Shown here: positions 33,031 to 41,763 of the stretch, one piece after another | Numbering within the stretch: position 1 is the stretch's first letter | Layout: each line of letters begins with the position of its first letter | Source of the DNA: Blastococcus sp. DSM 46786 | Lineage (GTDB): Bacteria > Actinomycetota > Actinomycetes > Mycobacteriales > Geodermatophilaceae | DNA length: 64,000 nucleotides | Reading direction: 5' to 3' | Assembly (NCBI RefSeq): GCF_900109665.1 | Contig: NZ_FOAO01000007.1 | Span: forward strand, 62,001-126,000 | The notes under the pieces: model-generated | What the model saw: only the letters and a program-made list of their open reading frames with translations | What the model was told of the DNA's origin: nothing | The model's database searches: none | Program-made: the position numbers and the translations under genes

Positions 33031-34734
33031 ATGCCGCACGCTTACTCGGACGACGCGCTGACCCTGGCGCGGTTGCTCCAGGAGCCGGCGCTGCGCCGGG
33101 CCCGCATCCACGCCGGGCGCGCGGGCGCGGTGACCCGGGTGGAGTGGGTGGTGCCGTGGTCGGTCGCCGCTGGGCAGGACGATCCGCTCACGGGTGTCCT
33201 GGTCCATGCCCATCCCGGCGAGCTGGCGCGGGACCAGGTCACCGTCACGCGCGCGGCGGAGCGGCTGGCGGCTTGCGGCGCCGCGGCGCTCCTGGTGGAC
33301 GGCCACCAGCCCGTCGCCTCGGACGCGGTCGCCGCCTGCCAGCTCCCGCTGGTCACCATGGCCGACACGGTGCCCTTCGCCGCGCTCAACCGGCTCGTGG
33401 CCGACCTGACGCTGGCCCGCGAGACGCACGTCCTCCGCTACGGGCTCACCGTCCACCGTGCTCTGGCCGAGCTGCTCTACCGCGGCGCGGAGCTCTCCGC
33501 CCTGTGCAGCCAGCTGAACCGGATGTCGCAGCGGCCGGTGGCCGTCTTCGACAACCAGGGCCAGCTCGCCGCCCTGGAGCAGGGCCAGCCGCGCACGGTG
33601 GAGGCCGCCGACCTGGTCACGGCGTTCGCCGAGCAGGGCGACGCTCTCGGTACCCGGCAGGCGCCCGAGCAGCTGCACCCCAGAACGGTGGGGATCCGGC
33701 TGGCCGACCGCGAGCTGGCCTGCATCGTCACGCCGATCGTGCTGGGCGGGCGGCACGATGGCTGGATCCTGCTGCTCGAGGAATCCGATGACCCCCATCC
33801 GCACGACCTGGCCGAGCACCGGGTCCTCGTCGAGCAGGCCGCACCCATCGTGGGCACCGAGATGCTGCGGCTGCGCAGCGTCCAGCGGGCCAAGGAACAA
33901 GCGCGCGGTGATTTCGTCCACGGTCTGCTGCACGGGCGGTTCGCGACCGCGGAGGACATCAGCCCCCGGGCGGCCCACTACGGGTTCCCGGTCCGGTCGT
34001 GGTTCGGGGTCGTGGTCGCCTCGGGCATGGCGGTGCCTGCGGACGTCGATTCACCCGCCCGGCTGCAGCAGGTCGGGATGGAGGCGGCGCGGCTGCTGTC
34101 CGAGCAGGGGCGGCACACGCAGGCGGCGATGGTCGGCGACGTGCTCGTCGTCGTCCGGGAGGCGGCGCGCCGCGGGACGATGGGGACGCCCGAGGCCGCC
34201 GCCGCCGCCATCGGTGACTACGCGACGGCCCTGCACCAGTACCTCTCCCGGCGTAAGGACCAGGGGGGCCGTCCGGTCCGCGTGACGTACGGCCGGCCGG
34301 CCGTCGGCGCCCTGGCGATCCCGGACAGCTACCGCGAGGCCCGCATGGCCCACGGACTGCAGCAGCGACTCGGCCTGCCCGCCGTCTGCGGCTTCCAGGA
34401 ACTGCGCGTGCACGCGGTGCTCGAGGACGTGGCTGGCAGCCGGACCGGCCGCTCTTACGCCACCGACCTCCTGGCACCACTGCGGGACCCGTCCGCCGGT
34501 GAGCTGGAGGCGACAGTGCTGGCCTACATCGCCGCGGGCGGCAACGTGAACGCGGCCTCGCGCGACCTGCACATCCACCGGAACACGATGCTGTACAAGC
34601 TCGACCGCGCATCGCGGCTCCTGGGGATGGACCTGCGTCAGGCGGAGAACCAGTTCGCCGTGTGGCTGGCGCACACCCTGGACCTCCTGGCGACGACCAC
34701 CGCCGAGGTGGACCGGGTCGTCAGCCCCGGCTGA
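33031..34734 (+). CDS. PucR-family transcriptional regulator
   Basis: 567 residues from an ATG preceded by GAGGAGG. The N-terminal PucR ligand domain (about 1-130) contains ALTLARLLQEPALRRARI and ACQLPLVTMADTVPFAALNR. A GAF-like middle and a degenerate GGDEF-like region follow. The C-terminal PucR helix-turn-helix is VLAYIAAGGNVNAASRDL and HIHRNTMLYKLDRASRLLG. PucR proteins control purine, amine or amino-acid catabolism. Location in the middle of this cluster makes it the likely pathway regulator, acting on TGTGCAC-type sites; the site assignment is inference. Confidence 0.9.
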   Translation: MPHAYSDDALTLARLLQEPALRRARIHAGRAGAVTRVEWVVPWSVAAGQDDPLTGVLVHAHPGELARDQVTVTRAAERLAACGAAALLVDGHQPVASDAVAACQLPLVTMADTVPFAALNRLVADLTLARETHVLRYGLTVHRALAELLYRGAELSALCSQLNRMSQRPVAVFDNQGQLAALEQGQPRTVEAADLVTAFAEQGDALGTRQAPEQLHPRTVGIRLADRELACIVTPIVLGGRHDGWILLLEESDDPHPHDLAEHRVLVEQAAPIVGTEMLRLRSVQRAKEQARGDFVHGLLHGRFATAEDISPRAAHYGFPVRSWFGVVVASGMAVPADVDSPARLQQVGMEAARLLSEQGRHTQAAMVGDVLVVVREAARRGTMGTPEAAAAAIGDYATALHQYLSRRKDQGGRPVRVTYGRPAVGALAIPDSYREARMAHGLQQRLGLPAVCGFQELRVHAVLEDVAGSRTGRSYATDLLAPLRDPSAGELEATVLAYIAAGGNVNAASRDLHIHRNTMLYKLDRASRLLGMDLRQAENQFAVWLAHTLDLLATTTAEVDRVVSPG

Positions 34735-34745
34735 CGACCCGGTCC
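34710..34745. terminator. 17-bp inverted repeat across the PucR stop codon
   Basis: Arms 34710-34726 and 34729-34745 are exact complements, with the centre just before the TGA at 34732-34734. The terminator thus starts inside the reading frame. It separates the regulator from the convergent amidase, which ends at 34756. Confidence 0.7.
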
Positions 34746-34755
34746 CCGGGGCGGC

Positions 34756-36120
34756 TCAATCAGGTACCGCGGCCAGGCCGAGCGCCGGGACCGTGCGGTG
34801 GTGCTCGGTCCGTGCCTGGTATTGGGCGGCGACGCCCAGCACGGTCGGGACGTCGCGGCCCACGACCTGCAGGCCGATGGGCAGGCCGCCCGTGGTGAAC
34901 CCGCAGGGCACCGTGACCGCGGCCAGGCCGCACCAGCTGAACGGACCGCACAGGCGCATCAACGTGGCCACGACCGGCGAGCGCCCGCCGCCGTCCGGGG
35001 TGAACGCGCACTCCTCGACGGTCGGTCCCGGGATGGCCGTCGTCGGGAGCACCACGACGTCGACCTCCTCCAGCCCGGCGCGCAGCAGTGCCTCGAGGCG
35101 GTGCAGCTCCCGGACGGCACGCTCCCGCTCGTGCGCGGTGATCGTCTCGGCCAGGGCGAGGTAGCTGGCCACCTCCTCCCCGTAGCGGGCCGCGCGGTGG
35201 GGATACCAGCCTGCCGCCCGGTGGACGGTGAGGAAGTCGTGCAGCACGTAGACGGTCCGGGGGCCGCTCCAGGCTGCGAACGGCGGAACGCGCACCGCGG
35301 CGGTCGTCGCACCCTCCGCGACCAGCTCGCGTACCCCTGCCTCGACCGCCAGCAGGACCTCCGGGTCGACGTCCCCGAGGTCCGCCGCGGGGACGACGCC
35401 CACGCGCAGGCCGGCGATCGTCGCGTCCAGCGTGCAGCGCGTCGCGGAGAGCACCCCGAAGAGCAGCGCGAGGTCCTCGGCGTCCCCGGCGATCGGGCCG
35501 CAGGTGTCGAGCTTGGGCGAGAACGGCAGGCAACCCCCGGTGGGGATGTCCGACGGTCGGGGCCGCAGCCCCGACACACCGCAGAGCGCCGCCGGGACCC
35601 GGATGGATCCCCCCGTGTCGCTGCCCAGTGCCCCGGTGCACTCGCCCGCGGCGACGGCCGCGGCCGAACCGCCGCTGGAGCCCCCCGGGATGCGTGTGAC
35701 GTCCCACGGATTCCTGGTGGGCGGGGTGGTGACCCCGTGGGCGAACTCGTGGGTCGCGGTCTTACCGAGGATCAGCGCGCCGGCCTCCCGCAGCCGCCGG
35801 ACCGCCGGCGCGTCGGTCGTCGCGGGCCGTCCGTCGGTGACGCGGGAGCCGCCCCGGGTGGGATGGCCGCGGACGTCGATGAGGTCCTTCACGGCGATGG
35901 GGACGCCGTGCAGGGGCCCCCGGAACCGGCCGCGGGCCGCCTCGTCGGTCAGGGTCGCGGCCTCCGCCCGCAGCCGCTCCTCGTCGACCGAGACGAACGC
36001 CCTGATCGCCGGCTCCACGGTCCGCATCACGTCGAGGGAGCGGTCGAGCTCCTCCGACGCCGAGCGGCGCCCGGAACGGATGTCCCGGGCGACCGCCCGC
36101 AGCGCGACACGGGTCACCAC
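34756..36120 (-). CDS. Amidase-signature-family amidase
   Basis: 454 residues from a GTG (a second GTG directly follows). A GAGGGAGGT ribosome binding site lies directly upstream. The Ser-cisSer-Lys triad is K78 (PIAVKDLID), S148 (GGSSGGSAAA) and S172 (GSDTGGSIRVP). No GatB or GatC genes are near, so it is a catabolic amidase and not part of the tRNA amidotransferase. It would hydrolyse an amide to a carboxylate and ammonia or amine, consistent with a nitrogen-releasing pathway. It is followed within 50 bases by the first transporter gene on the same strand. Confidence 0.9.
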   Translation of the reverse strand: MVTRVALRAVARDIRSGRRSASEELDRSLDVMRTVEPAIRAFVSVDEERLRAEAATLTDEAARGRFRGPLHGVPIAVKDLIDVRGHPTRGGSRVTDGRPATTDAPAVRRLREAGALILGKTATHEFAHGVTTPPTRNPWDVTRIPGGSSGGSAAAVAAGECTGALGSDTGGSIRVPAALCGVSGLRPRPSDIPTGGCLPFSPKLDTCGPIAGDAEDLALLFGVLSATRCTLDATIAGLRVGVVPAADLGDVDPEVLLAVEAGVRELVAEGATTAAVRVPPFAAWSGPRTVYVLHDFLTVHRAAGWYPHRAARYGEEVASYLALAETITAHERERAVRELHRLEALLRAGLEEVDVVVLPTTAIPGPTVEECAFTPDGGGRSPVVATLMRLCGPFSWCGLAAVTVPCGFTTGGLPIGLQVVGRDVPTVLGVAAQYQARTEHHRTVPALGLAAVPD

Positions 36121-36169
36121 ACCTCCCTCCGGCAGCTGTCCGTGCTTCGCCGGCGCCCGGCTCGCCCGA

Positions 36170-37822
36170 TCACCAGATCACCGCAGCGACGACCACGCTG
36201 AGGATCAGCCCGCTGACGACCGGGATGAAGAGCTTCCGGGCGAGGGTGGCGACCGGTACCCCGGTGAGGCCGGCGACGGCGATGAGCGAGGACCAGATGA
36301 CCAGCGTTCCGCCGCCGGTCCAGCCCGCCGCGTTCTGCGCGATGGCCGCCAGGGTCGCGGTGTCGCCGCCGGAGGAGGAGGCGAAGGCCTGGGCGAGCTC
36401 GCCGGTGAACGGCAGGCCGGCCCAGCCGGAGCCGTCCAGGCCGATCAGCATGCCGGCCAGCAGCATGGCGAACATGATCACGATCTTGTTGTCGGGGATG
36501 AAGCCCTGGCCGCTGGCGATGACGTCGAACAGGAAGCCAGGAGCCTCGGCGTCTTCGGGCAGCAGCATGATCTGACCGGAGAAGTCGGAGATGCCGATGA
36601 GCACGAACCCGGCGACGGGGATGACGACGCCCATGGCGCGGAAGGCGAACAGCAGGCCGTCGACGAAGTGCTCGCCGGCCCGCTCCAGGCCGTCCCCACC
36701 GGAGGAGAGGGTCACGCACAGCATGAGCAGCAGCGCCAGCCCGCCGACCAGGGCGGCTCCCCAGCCGGCCTCGACCTCCGGCACCCAGTCCGTGACCTTG
36801 CCGAGGATCATGTAGAGCACCAGCGCGCCGAAACCGAGCGGAACGGCGGTCGCGAACAGCTGCGCCCGCTGGTTGCTCCCGGCCCGGGCGCCCGGGCCGC
36901 CATCCGCACTGTCGAGACCCTTGGTGATGCCGGTACCGGAGAGGCCGTCGCGGCCGTCGGCACCGGGCAGGCCGTTGCCGCCGCTGGTGTCGCCACCGCC
37001 GCCGTTCCCGATCGAGCCGGCCGGCTGACCGGGCTGCGCCGTGGCTCGCGGCGGCCGGTCCTTCGTGATCAGCGCGTCCCCGACCGTGGCGGAGATGTTC
37101 TCGACCTCGATGGTCGACGTGGAGGCGCCGCTCGCCACGACCGTACGGCGGCTGGTCCGGCTCAGGGAACCAGGGAGCACGCGGGCCAGCGAGCGGCCCC
37201 GGACGTGGACGACGTAGGTCAGGGTGATGGCGACCGCACCGACCACCCAGCTCAGGATCAGCGCGCGGTCGGCGATGTCACCGGCGGGAACGCCGGCCCC
37301 GGCGGCCGACAGGCTCGGGGCCACCCCGAGGACGTAGTCGGAGGCCAGCGCCATGCCCTGGCCGGCGATGGCGATGGCCATGGCGGCCGCGAGCGGAGAG
37401 AGCCCGGCACGGATGGCGGCGGGCAGCAGGATCGCGGCCAGCAGCGCCAGGGTCGGCGTCGGCCAGAACACCAGGGAGAGCAGGTAGGTGCCGACGAAGA
37501 GCACGGCGTAGGAGATCGGGCCGTTCTTCATCAGCTTGGCGATCGGCGCGATCATCCGCTGGTCGGCATCGATCGTGCGCATCGCACCCAGCAGGGCGGT
37601 CACGACGGCGAGGACCAGGAAGATGTTGAGGAACTGCGTGGTCGCCACCATGCTCGCGCTGAACACCGAGCCGAGGCCGTTGAGGAAGTCCCCGGTGTAG
37701 AGCCACGCCGTGACGAACGTGGCGATGATCGCGGGCACGATCACGTTCTTGCGCATGACCATCACGACGAGCAGCGATGCCACGCCCGCCATGTAAACCC
37801 AATGTGCAACCGTCAACTCCAT
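36170..37822 (-). CDS. Multi-spanning transporter-like protein, copy 1
   Basis: 550 residues from an ATG with GGAGGG just upstream. About six helices, a soluble linker (roughly residues 205-305), then six more. Conserved pieces are AHWVYMAGVASLLVVMVMRK, FWPTPTLALLAA, IAGQGMALASDYVLGVAPSL, FVDGLLFAFRAMGVVIPVAG, and GSGWAGLPFTGEL. The linker is glycine-rich and partly collagen-like (GLPGADGRDGLSG). A clear paralogue lies at 39662. The two-half layout recalls the ion-transporter superfamily of anion symporters, but I do not know a named family. The substrate may be the compound degraded by this cluster. Confidence 0.75.
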   Translation of the reverse strand: MELTVAHWVYMAGVASLLVVMVMRKNVIVPAIIATFVTAWLYTGDFLNGLGSVFSASMVATTQFLNIFLVLAVVTALLGAMRTIDADQRMIAPIAKLMKNGPISYAVLFVGTYLLSLVFWPTPTLALLAAILLPAAIRAGLSPLAAAMAIAIAGQGMALASDYVLGVAPSLSAAGAGVPAGDIADRALILSWVVGAVAITLTYVVHVRGRSLARVLPGSLSRTSRRTVVASGASTSTIEVENISATVGDALITKDRPPRATAQPGQPAGSIGNGGGGDTSGGNGLPGADGRDGLSGTGITKGLDSADGGPGARAGSNQRAQLFATAVPLGFGALVLYMILGKVTDWVPEVEAGWGAALVGGLALLLMLCVTLSSGGDGLERAGEHFVDGLLFAFRAMGVVIPVAGFVLIGISDFSGQIMLLPEDAEAPGFLFDVIASGQGFIPDNKIVIMFAMLLAGMLIGLDGSGWAGLPFTGELAQAFASSSGGDTATLAAIAQNAAGWTGGGTLVIWSSLIAVAGLTGVPVATLARKLFIPVVSGLILSVVVAAVIW

Positions 37823-37897
37823 GGTCCCTCCGAGGTCCGTGCGCCGGGCCCGGCGGTCCGTCCGTGGTGCTGCGGAGAGCCGAGCGGAACGGTCTGT

Positions 37898-38000
37898 GAT
37901 CACCGGGATGCGGTGGTGATCGTTTGCCGAACGTAGCGGCGGACGTGAAGTAGGTCACTGGCACTGTGCTCAGCCTTGACCTCACGGTTTGTGCACCGTG
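37898..38000. promoter_or_regulatory. Two inverted repeats upstream of transporter copy 1
   Basis: GATCACC at 37898-37904 pairs with GGTGATC at 37915-37921. Further out, CACGGT (37983-37988) pairs with ACCGTG (37995-38000) around TTGTGC, which includes a TGTGCAC word at 37990-37996. The gap 37823-38049 holds no gene; these repeats are the only structure I see. Confidence 0.4.
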
Positions 38001-38049
38001 CCCACCCCATCCGAGCCTCCGGCACGTCGCCGGGTGGGCCCAGGAGGGG

Positions 38050-39489
38050 TCAGTCCGCCCGGTGCCCGGTGGGCGCGTCGGCGCCCGGAGCCTCGAGCAT
38101 CTCCCGCCCGGCGAAGCTCAGTGCCAGGCCCAGGACCGCCACGGCGGCGCAGCCGCCGAAGAGCCAGGCGAGGTGCTCGGGGAAGGTCGCGGCCACTCCG
38201 GCGGCACCGACCGAAGCGCCGATGAACCGCATCATGTTGAACAGGCCCAGTCCGGCGCCCTTCTGCCCGGCCGGTGACCGGGTGGCCCCGGTCAGCGACG
38301 GCGTCTGCACCAGTGCGACACCGAGGCCGGCGACCACCAGCAGCACCGCGACGGGGACGACGGCCGTGGAACGGGATCCCAGGAGGACGCCGATGCCGAC
38401 GTCGACGGTGAACAGGACGCCCAGCCCGGTGCGCAGCACCGACCGTGGCCCGATCCGATCGGCGAGCAGCCCCACCAGCGGAGCCGACGCGGCCCAGACG
38501 GCGGGGAGCAGGAAGACCAGCAGACCGGTCATCGTCCCCGACAGCTGGACGACACCGGTGAGGTGCAGGGGTACCGCGACGAGCACCGAGAAGAGCGTCA
38601 CCTGCTGCACGAAGACGCCGACCGCGCTCCGCAGCCAGCGGATCTCGATCAGCAGCCGCGGGTCGATGAAGGCATTCGGCCGGCGGAGCCCCGAGACGAC
38701 GAACACCGCCAGCGCGACCACTCCGACGAGCACGCCGAGCGGCGCAGCCCACGGGGGCACGCCGACCTGAGGGGCAAGGGTGATCGCCGCCATGAGCGCG
38801 GCCACCCCAAGGGTCAGCGAGGCGACCCCGGGGAGGTCGATCGGCACGGGCTGAGGTTGGTCGCGGGGCATGCGCCAGATCGTCAGGAGCAGCACGGCCA
38901 CGGTGACCGGCACCAGGAGCCAGAAGATCGACCGCCACCCGAGGGCATCCGCCAGCAGGCCACCGATCGGCGGGCCGACGGCCTGGCCGATGCCGTTGGC
39001 CGCGCCCCACGCCCCCATGACCCGGTTGCGCCGGTGCGCCGGCCACCGCCGCGCCAGGGTGCCCATGACCGCGGTCGGCACGAGGGCGCAGCCCAGTCCC
39101 TGCACCGCCCGGCTGGCCACCAGCAGGTCCAGGGTCGGGGAGATGGCGGAACCCACCGTGCCGGCCAGGAGGACGACGAGGGCGAGCACCAGGGTGCGCC
39201 GCCGCCCGAACCGGTCGGTGATCCAGCCGGTGAGCGGCATGGCGACGGCCAGGACGAGCACGGAGGCGGCCGCGACCAGGACCCCCTGGGTGACGGGTGC
39301 GACGAAGTCGTCGGTGATCTGCCGCAGGGGGACGTTGACGATGTTGTTGCTGACGGTCCCGAGGAAGGTGGCCCCGAGGAGTGCGGCCAGGAGCCAGGCG
39401 CCGGGTGGTGGAGCAAGGGCGTCCCGGCTGCCGGCTGCGCCTCCGGGTGGCCGTGCGGACGTCATACGGCCCATCGACGTGCCCGTCAC
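38050..39489 (-). CDS. MFS transporter, DHA2-like drug/metabolite exporter
   Basis: 479 residues from a GTG at 39489, chosen because GGGAGGACG lies 3-11 bases upstream. It has fourteen or so hydrophobic segments. The MFS loop 2-3 signature is GWITDRFGRRRTLVLAL, and the SRAVQGLGCALVPTAVMGTL and GWRSIFWLLVPV motifs follow the DHA2 (EmrB/QacA) pattern. It lies between the two transporter paralogues. It may export a toxic intermediate or an analogue of the substrate; that is inference from location only. Confidence 0.88.
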   Translation of the reverse strand: MTGTSMGRMTSARPPGGAAGSRDALAPPPGAWLLAALLGATFLGTVSNNIVNVPLRQITDDFVAPVTQGVLVAAASVLVLAVAMPLTGWITDRFGRRRTLVLALVVLLAGTVGSAISPTLDLLVASRAVQGLGCALVPTAVMGTLARRWPAHRRNRVMGAWGAANGIGQAVGPPIGGLLADALGWRSIFWLLVPVTVAVLLLTIWRMPRDQPQPVPIDLPGVASLTLGVAALMAAITLAPQVGVPPWAAPLGVLVGVVALAVFVVSGLRRPNAFIDPRLLIEIRWLRSAVGVFVQQVTLFSVLVAVPLHLTGVVQLSGTMTGLLVFLLPAVWAASAPLVGLLADRIGPRSVLRTGLGVLFTVDVGIGVLLGSRSTAVVPVAVLLVVAGLGVALVQTPSLTGATRSPAGQKGAGLGLFNMMRFIGASVGAAGVAATFPEHLAWLFGGCAAVAVLGLALSFAGREMLEAPGADAPTGHRAD

Positions 39490-39555
39490 AGACGTCCTCC
39501 CGGTTGCCCTGTGCGGGACAGCGTGCCAAGCCCGGGCGACGGTTCCTACGGCACG

Positions 39556-39586
39556 ATGCACATTCGGATGAGGACCGGGTGTGCAC
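39556..39586. promoter_or_regulatory. ATGCACA / TGTGCAC pair upstream of transporter copy 2
   Basis: ATGCACA at 39556-39562 and TGTGCAC at 39580-39586 form a loosely spaced inverted pair about 76-106 bases before the ATG at 39662, in the gap divergent from the MFS gene. The word matches those before the PucR and HDO genes. Confidence 0.35.
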
Positions 39587-39661
39587 TTCGTTCATGGACT
39601 CGCCCCCGCCGTTCCGGGAGCTTTTGCGTCCATCACATTGGGCTCACCTGTAGGGGCATCG

Positions 39662-41359
39662 ATGCAACTCACAGCAGCGCACTGGGTCTTCCTGGCCGGG
39701 GTGGTCGTCATCCTCGCCACGATGATCATGCGCAAGAACATCGTGGTTCCCGCTGTCGTGGCCACGTTCCTCACCGCGCTGGTGTGGTCCGGCAGCCTCG
39801 CGACCGGCCTCTCGTCGGTCTTCAACGCCAGCCTGGTGGCCGCAACCAGCCTGTTCAACATCTTCCTGATCATCGCCATGGTCACCGCGATGCTCAGGTC
39901 CCTGGAGGGCCTCGGGTCGGACAAGCGGATGGTGGCACCGTTCCGGAAGGTCATGCGGAACGCGCACCTGTCCTGGTGGACGCTGGTGGTTGTCACCTAC
40001 TTCATCTCGCTGTTCTTCTGGCCCACACCCGCGGTGCCCCTGGTGGGTGCGGTGCTGGTTCCGGTGGCGATCCGTGCCGGGCTCCGGCCGATCGCGGTCG
40101 GCTTCACCATCGCGGTCGCCGGTCAGGGGATGGCCCTGTCCGCGGACTACATCATCGGGGTCGCGCCCCAGCTGTCGGCGACGACCGCCGGTGTCGACGT
40201 CTCGGTCGTGGCCGACCGGGCCCTCGTGCTCTCGTGGATCGTCGGTGGTGTCGCGCTGGCGATCGGCTACGCCATGGAGTTCCGCAAGATGCGCCGGCCG
40301 TCGGACGACCTGCTGGCGGAGTGGGAGGGCAGCGCCGACCGCCGGGCCGGGAGCGCCGACGCCGAGGCCCGGCAGGAGGCCGCGCACCTCGGTGGGCGTC
40401 CCCGCTCGTCGGGGGCGTCGGCAGCCGGGGACTCCGGCGACGACCTGCCGATCGACGGAACCGGCGGCGGGGGTCCCTCCGTGGAGGGGCAGCGCGAGCT
40501 GGTCGGTGTCGGTAGCGGGCCGGCGGGGCGGCCGCGCGAGGATGCCGAGGCGATCGCCACGCGACTGGGCAAGGGCCGCGCGCTGATCGGTACGCCGGCC
40601 GGCGGGATCGTCCCACCGGAGCAGCACACGATCACGCCGGTGGAGAAGCCGCTCGCCTCGAAGGCCTTCGCGGTGCTGGTGCCGCTGGCCTATCTGGCGC
40701 TGATCGTGTACCTGGTCGTGGCGAGCGTCTCGGAGACCGTCCCGGACCTGGCGGGCGGTGACGCCGCGGCGCTGGTCGGCGGCATCGCGCTCCTGGTCAT
40801 GTTCGGAGCTGCCTTCGCCCGCAGCGGCCCCGCGTTTCTGGAGACGGCGGCCGACCACATCATCGATGGCCTGGTGTTCGCCTTCAAGGCGATGGGCGTG
40901 GTTCTGCCGATCGCCGGGTTCTTCTTCATCGGCAACGGCGAGTTCGCCGCGACGATCCTTTCCGTCCCGGAGGGTGAGACCGCCCCGAACCTGCTCTTCG
41001 ACCTGGTGGTCGCGGGACAGGAGCAGCTGCCTGCCAACGCCCTGATCACCGCGTTCGGGATCATGGTCGTCGGCATCGTGGCGGGCCTGGACGGGTCCGG
41101 CTTCTCGGGTCTGCCCCTCACCGGCTCGCTGGCCGGCTCGCTGGCGGAGGGCGCCGGGGTCAGCAGCCCGACGCTCGCGGCGATCGGGCAGATGGGCAAC
41201 ATCTGGTCCGGCGGTGGCACGCTTGTCGCCTGGTCGTCCTTGCTCGCGGTGGCCGGATTCGTCCGGGTGCCGGCGGTGGAGCTGGCCCGGCGGTTGTTCC
41301 TCCCGGTCATCGCCGGGCTGGTGGTGGCCACGGTGGCCGGGGTGCTCATCTTCGGCTGA
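39662..41359 (+). CDS. Multi-spanning transporter-like protein, copy 2
   Basis: 565 residues from an ATG. It aligns end to end with the protein at 36170-37822: AHWVFLAGVVVILATMIMRK, SLFFWPTPAVPLVGAV, AVAGQGMALSADYIIGVAPQ, IIDGLVFAFKAMGVVLPIAG, and DGSGFSGLPLTGSL. About 110 residues of charged, low-complexity linker (about 210-320) join the two membrane halves and are not conserved between the copies. It is on the opposite strand from copy 1, with an MFS gene between. Substrate unknown; see copy 1. Confidence 0.75.
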   Translation: MQLTAAHWVFLAGVVVILATMIMRKNIVVPAVVATFLTALVWSGSLATGLSSVFNASLVAATSLFNIFLIIAMVTAMLRSLEGLGSDKRMVAPFRKVMRNAHLSWWTLVVVTYFISLFFWPTPAVPLVGAVLVPVAIRAGLRPIAVGFTIAVAGQGMALSADYIIGVAPQLSATTAGVDVSVVADRALVLSWIVGGVALAIGYAMEFRKMRRPSDDLLAEWEGSADRRAGSADAEARQEAAHLGGRPRSSGASAAGDSGDDLPIDGTGGGGPSVEGQRELVGVGSGPAGRPREDAEAIATRLGKGRALIGTPAGGIVPPEQHTITPVEKPLASKAFAVLVPLAYLALIVYLVVASVSETVPDLAGGDAAALVGGIALLVMFGAAFARSGPAFLETAADHIIDGLVFAFKAMGVVLPIAGFFFIGNGEFAATILSVPEGETAPNLLFDLVVAGQEQLPANALITAFGIMVVGIVAGLDGSGFSGLPLTGSLAGSLAEGAGVSSPTLAAIGQMGNIWSGGGTLVAWSSLLAVAGFVRVPAVELARRLFLPVIAGLVVATVAGVLIFG

Positions 41360-41379
41360 CCGGCCCGGCTCAGGAGGCG

Positions 41380-41417
41380 CAGCAGCCCCGGACCGCGACG
41401 GCGGTCCGGGGCTGCTG
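41380..41417. terminator. Perfect 17-bp inverted repeat, bidirectional terminator
   Basis: Arms 41380-41396 and 41401-41417 pair exactly around GACG, between transporter copy 2 (ends 41359) and the convergent small gene (ends 41429). Confidence 0.8.
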
Positions 41418-41428
41418 TCCGTCCCGGC

Positions 41429-41665
41429 TCAGGCCCGGCCGCTGAGGTGCCTGGGGTCGGTGCTGAAGACCTGCTGCCAGACCACCAGCGTGGTCTGCAC
41501 GACGTACGCGAGGGCGACGAGTGGGCCGAGGACCTGCCAGACCACCGATGCGTCCCAGGCGACCGGGAGGATGCCGAGGGTCACGACGATGGTCGCGGTG
41601 ACGAGGAGGCGGTTCGCGAGGCTGGTGGGCGCGGCACTCCCGTGGGGCGCGGTCCGAGCTGGCAT
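41429..41665 (-). CDS. Small two-helix membrane protein
   Basis: 78 residues from an ATG at 41665. Two hydrophobic helices (LLVTATIVVTLGILPVAW and WQVLGPLVALAYVVQTTLVV) are flanked by polar ends. I do not recognise a family. It lies 98 bases after the arsC stop on the same strand and may be independent of the arsenic operon. Confidence 0.55.
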   Translation of the reverse strand: MPARTAPHGSAAPTSLANRLLVTATIVVTLGILPVAWDASVVWQVLGPLVALAYVVQTTLVVWQQVFSTDPRHLSGRA

Positions 41666-41763
41666 GTCCTCAGTGATACCTCGCCGGGCCGCCGGCTCGA
41701 CGTCGTCGGACCGTTGCGGGGAACGGATGAGAGCAGCTTCACTGCCGCCGCGTGACGGCGCTC

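Noticed and set aside
34756-36120. GatA subunit of the Glu-tRNA amidotransferase
   Set aside because: The amidase triad is shared by the whole family, but there is no gatB or gatC nearby and the setting is catabolic.
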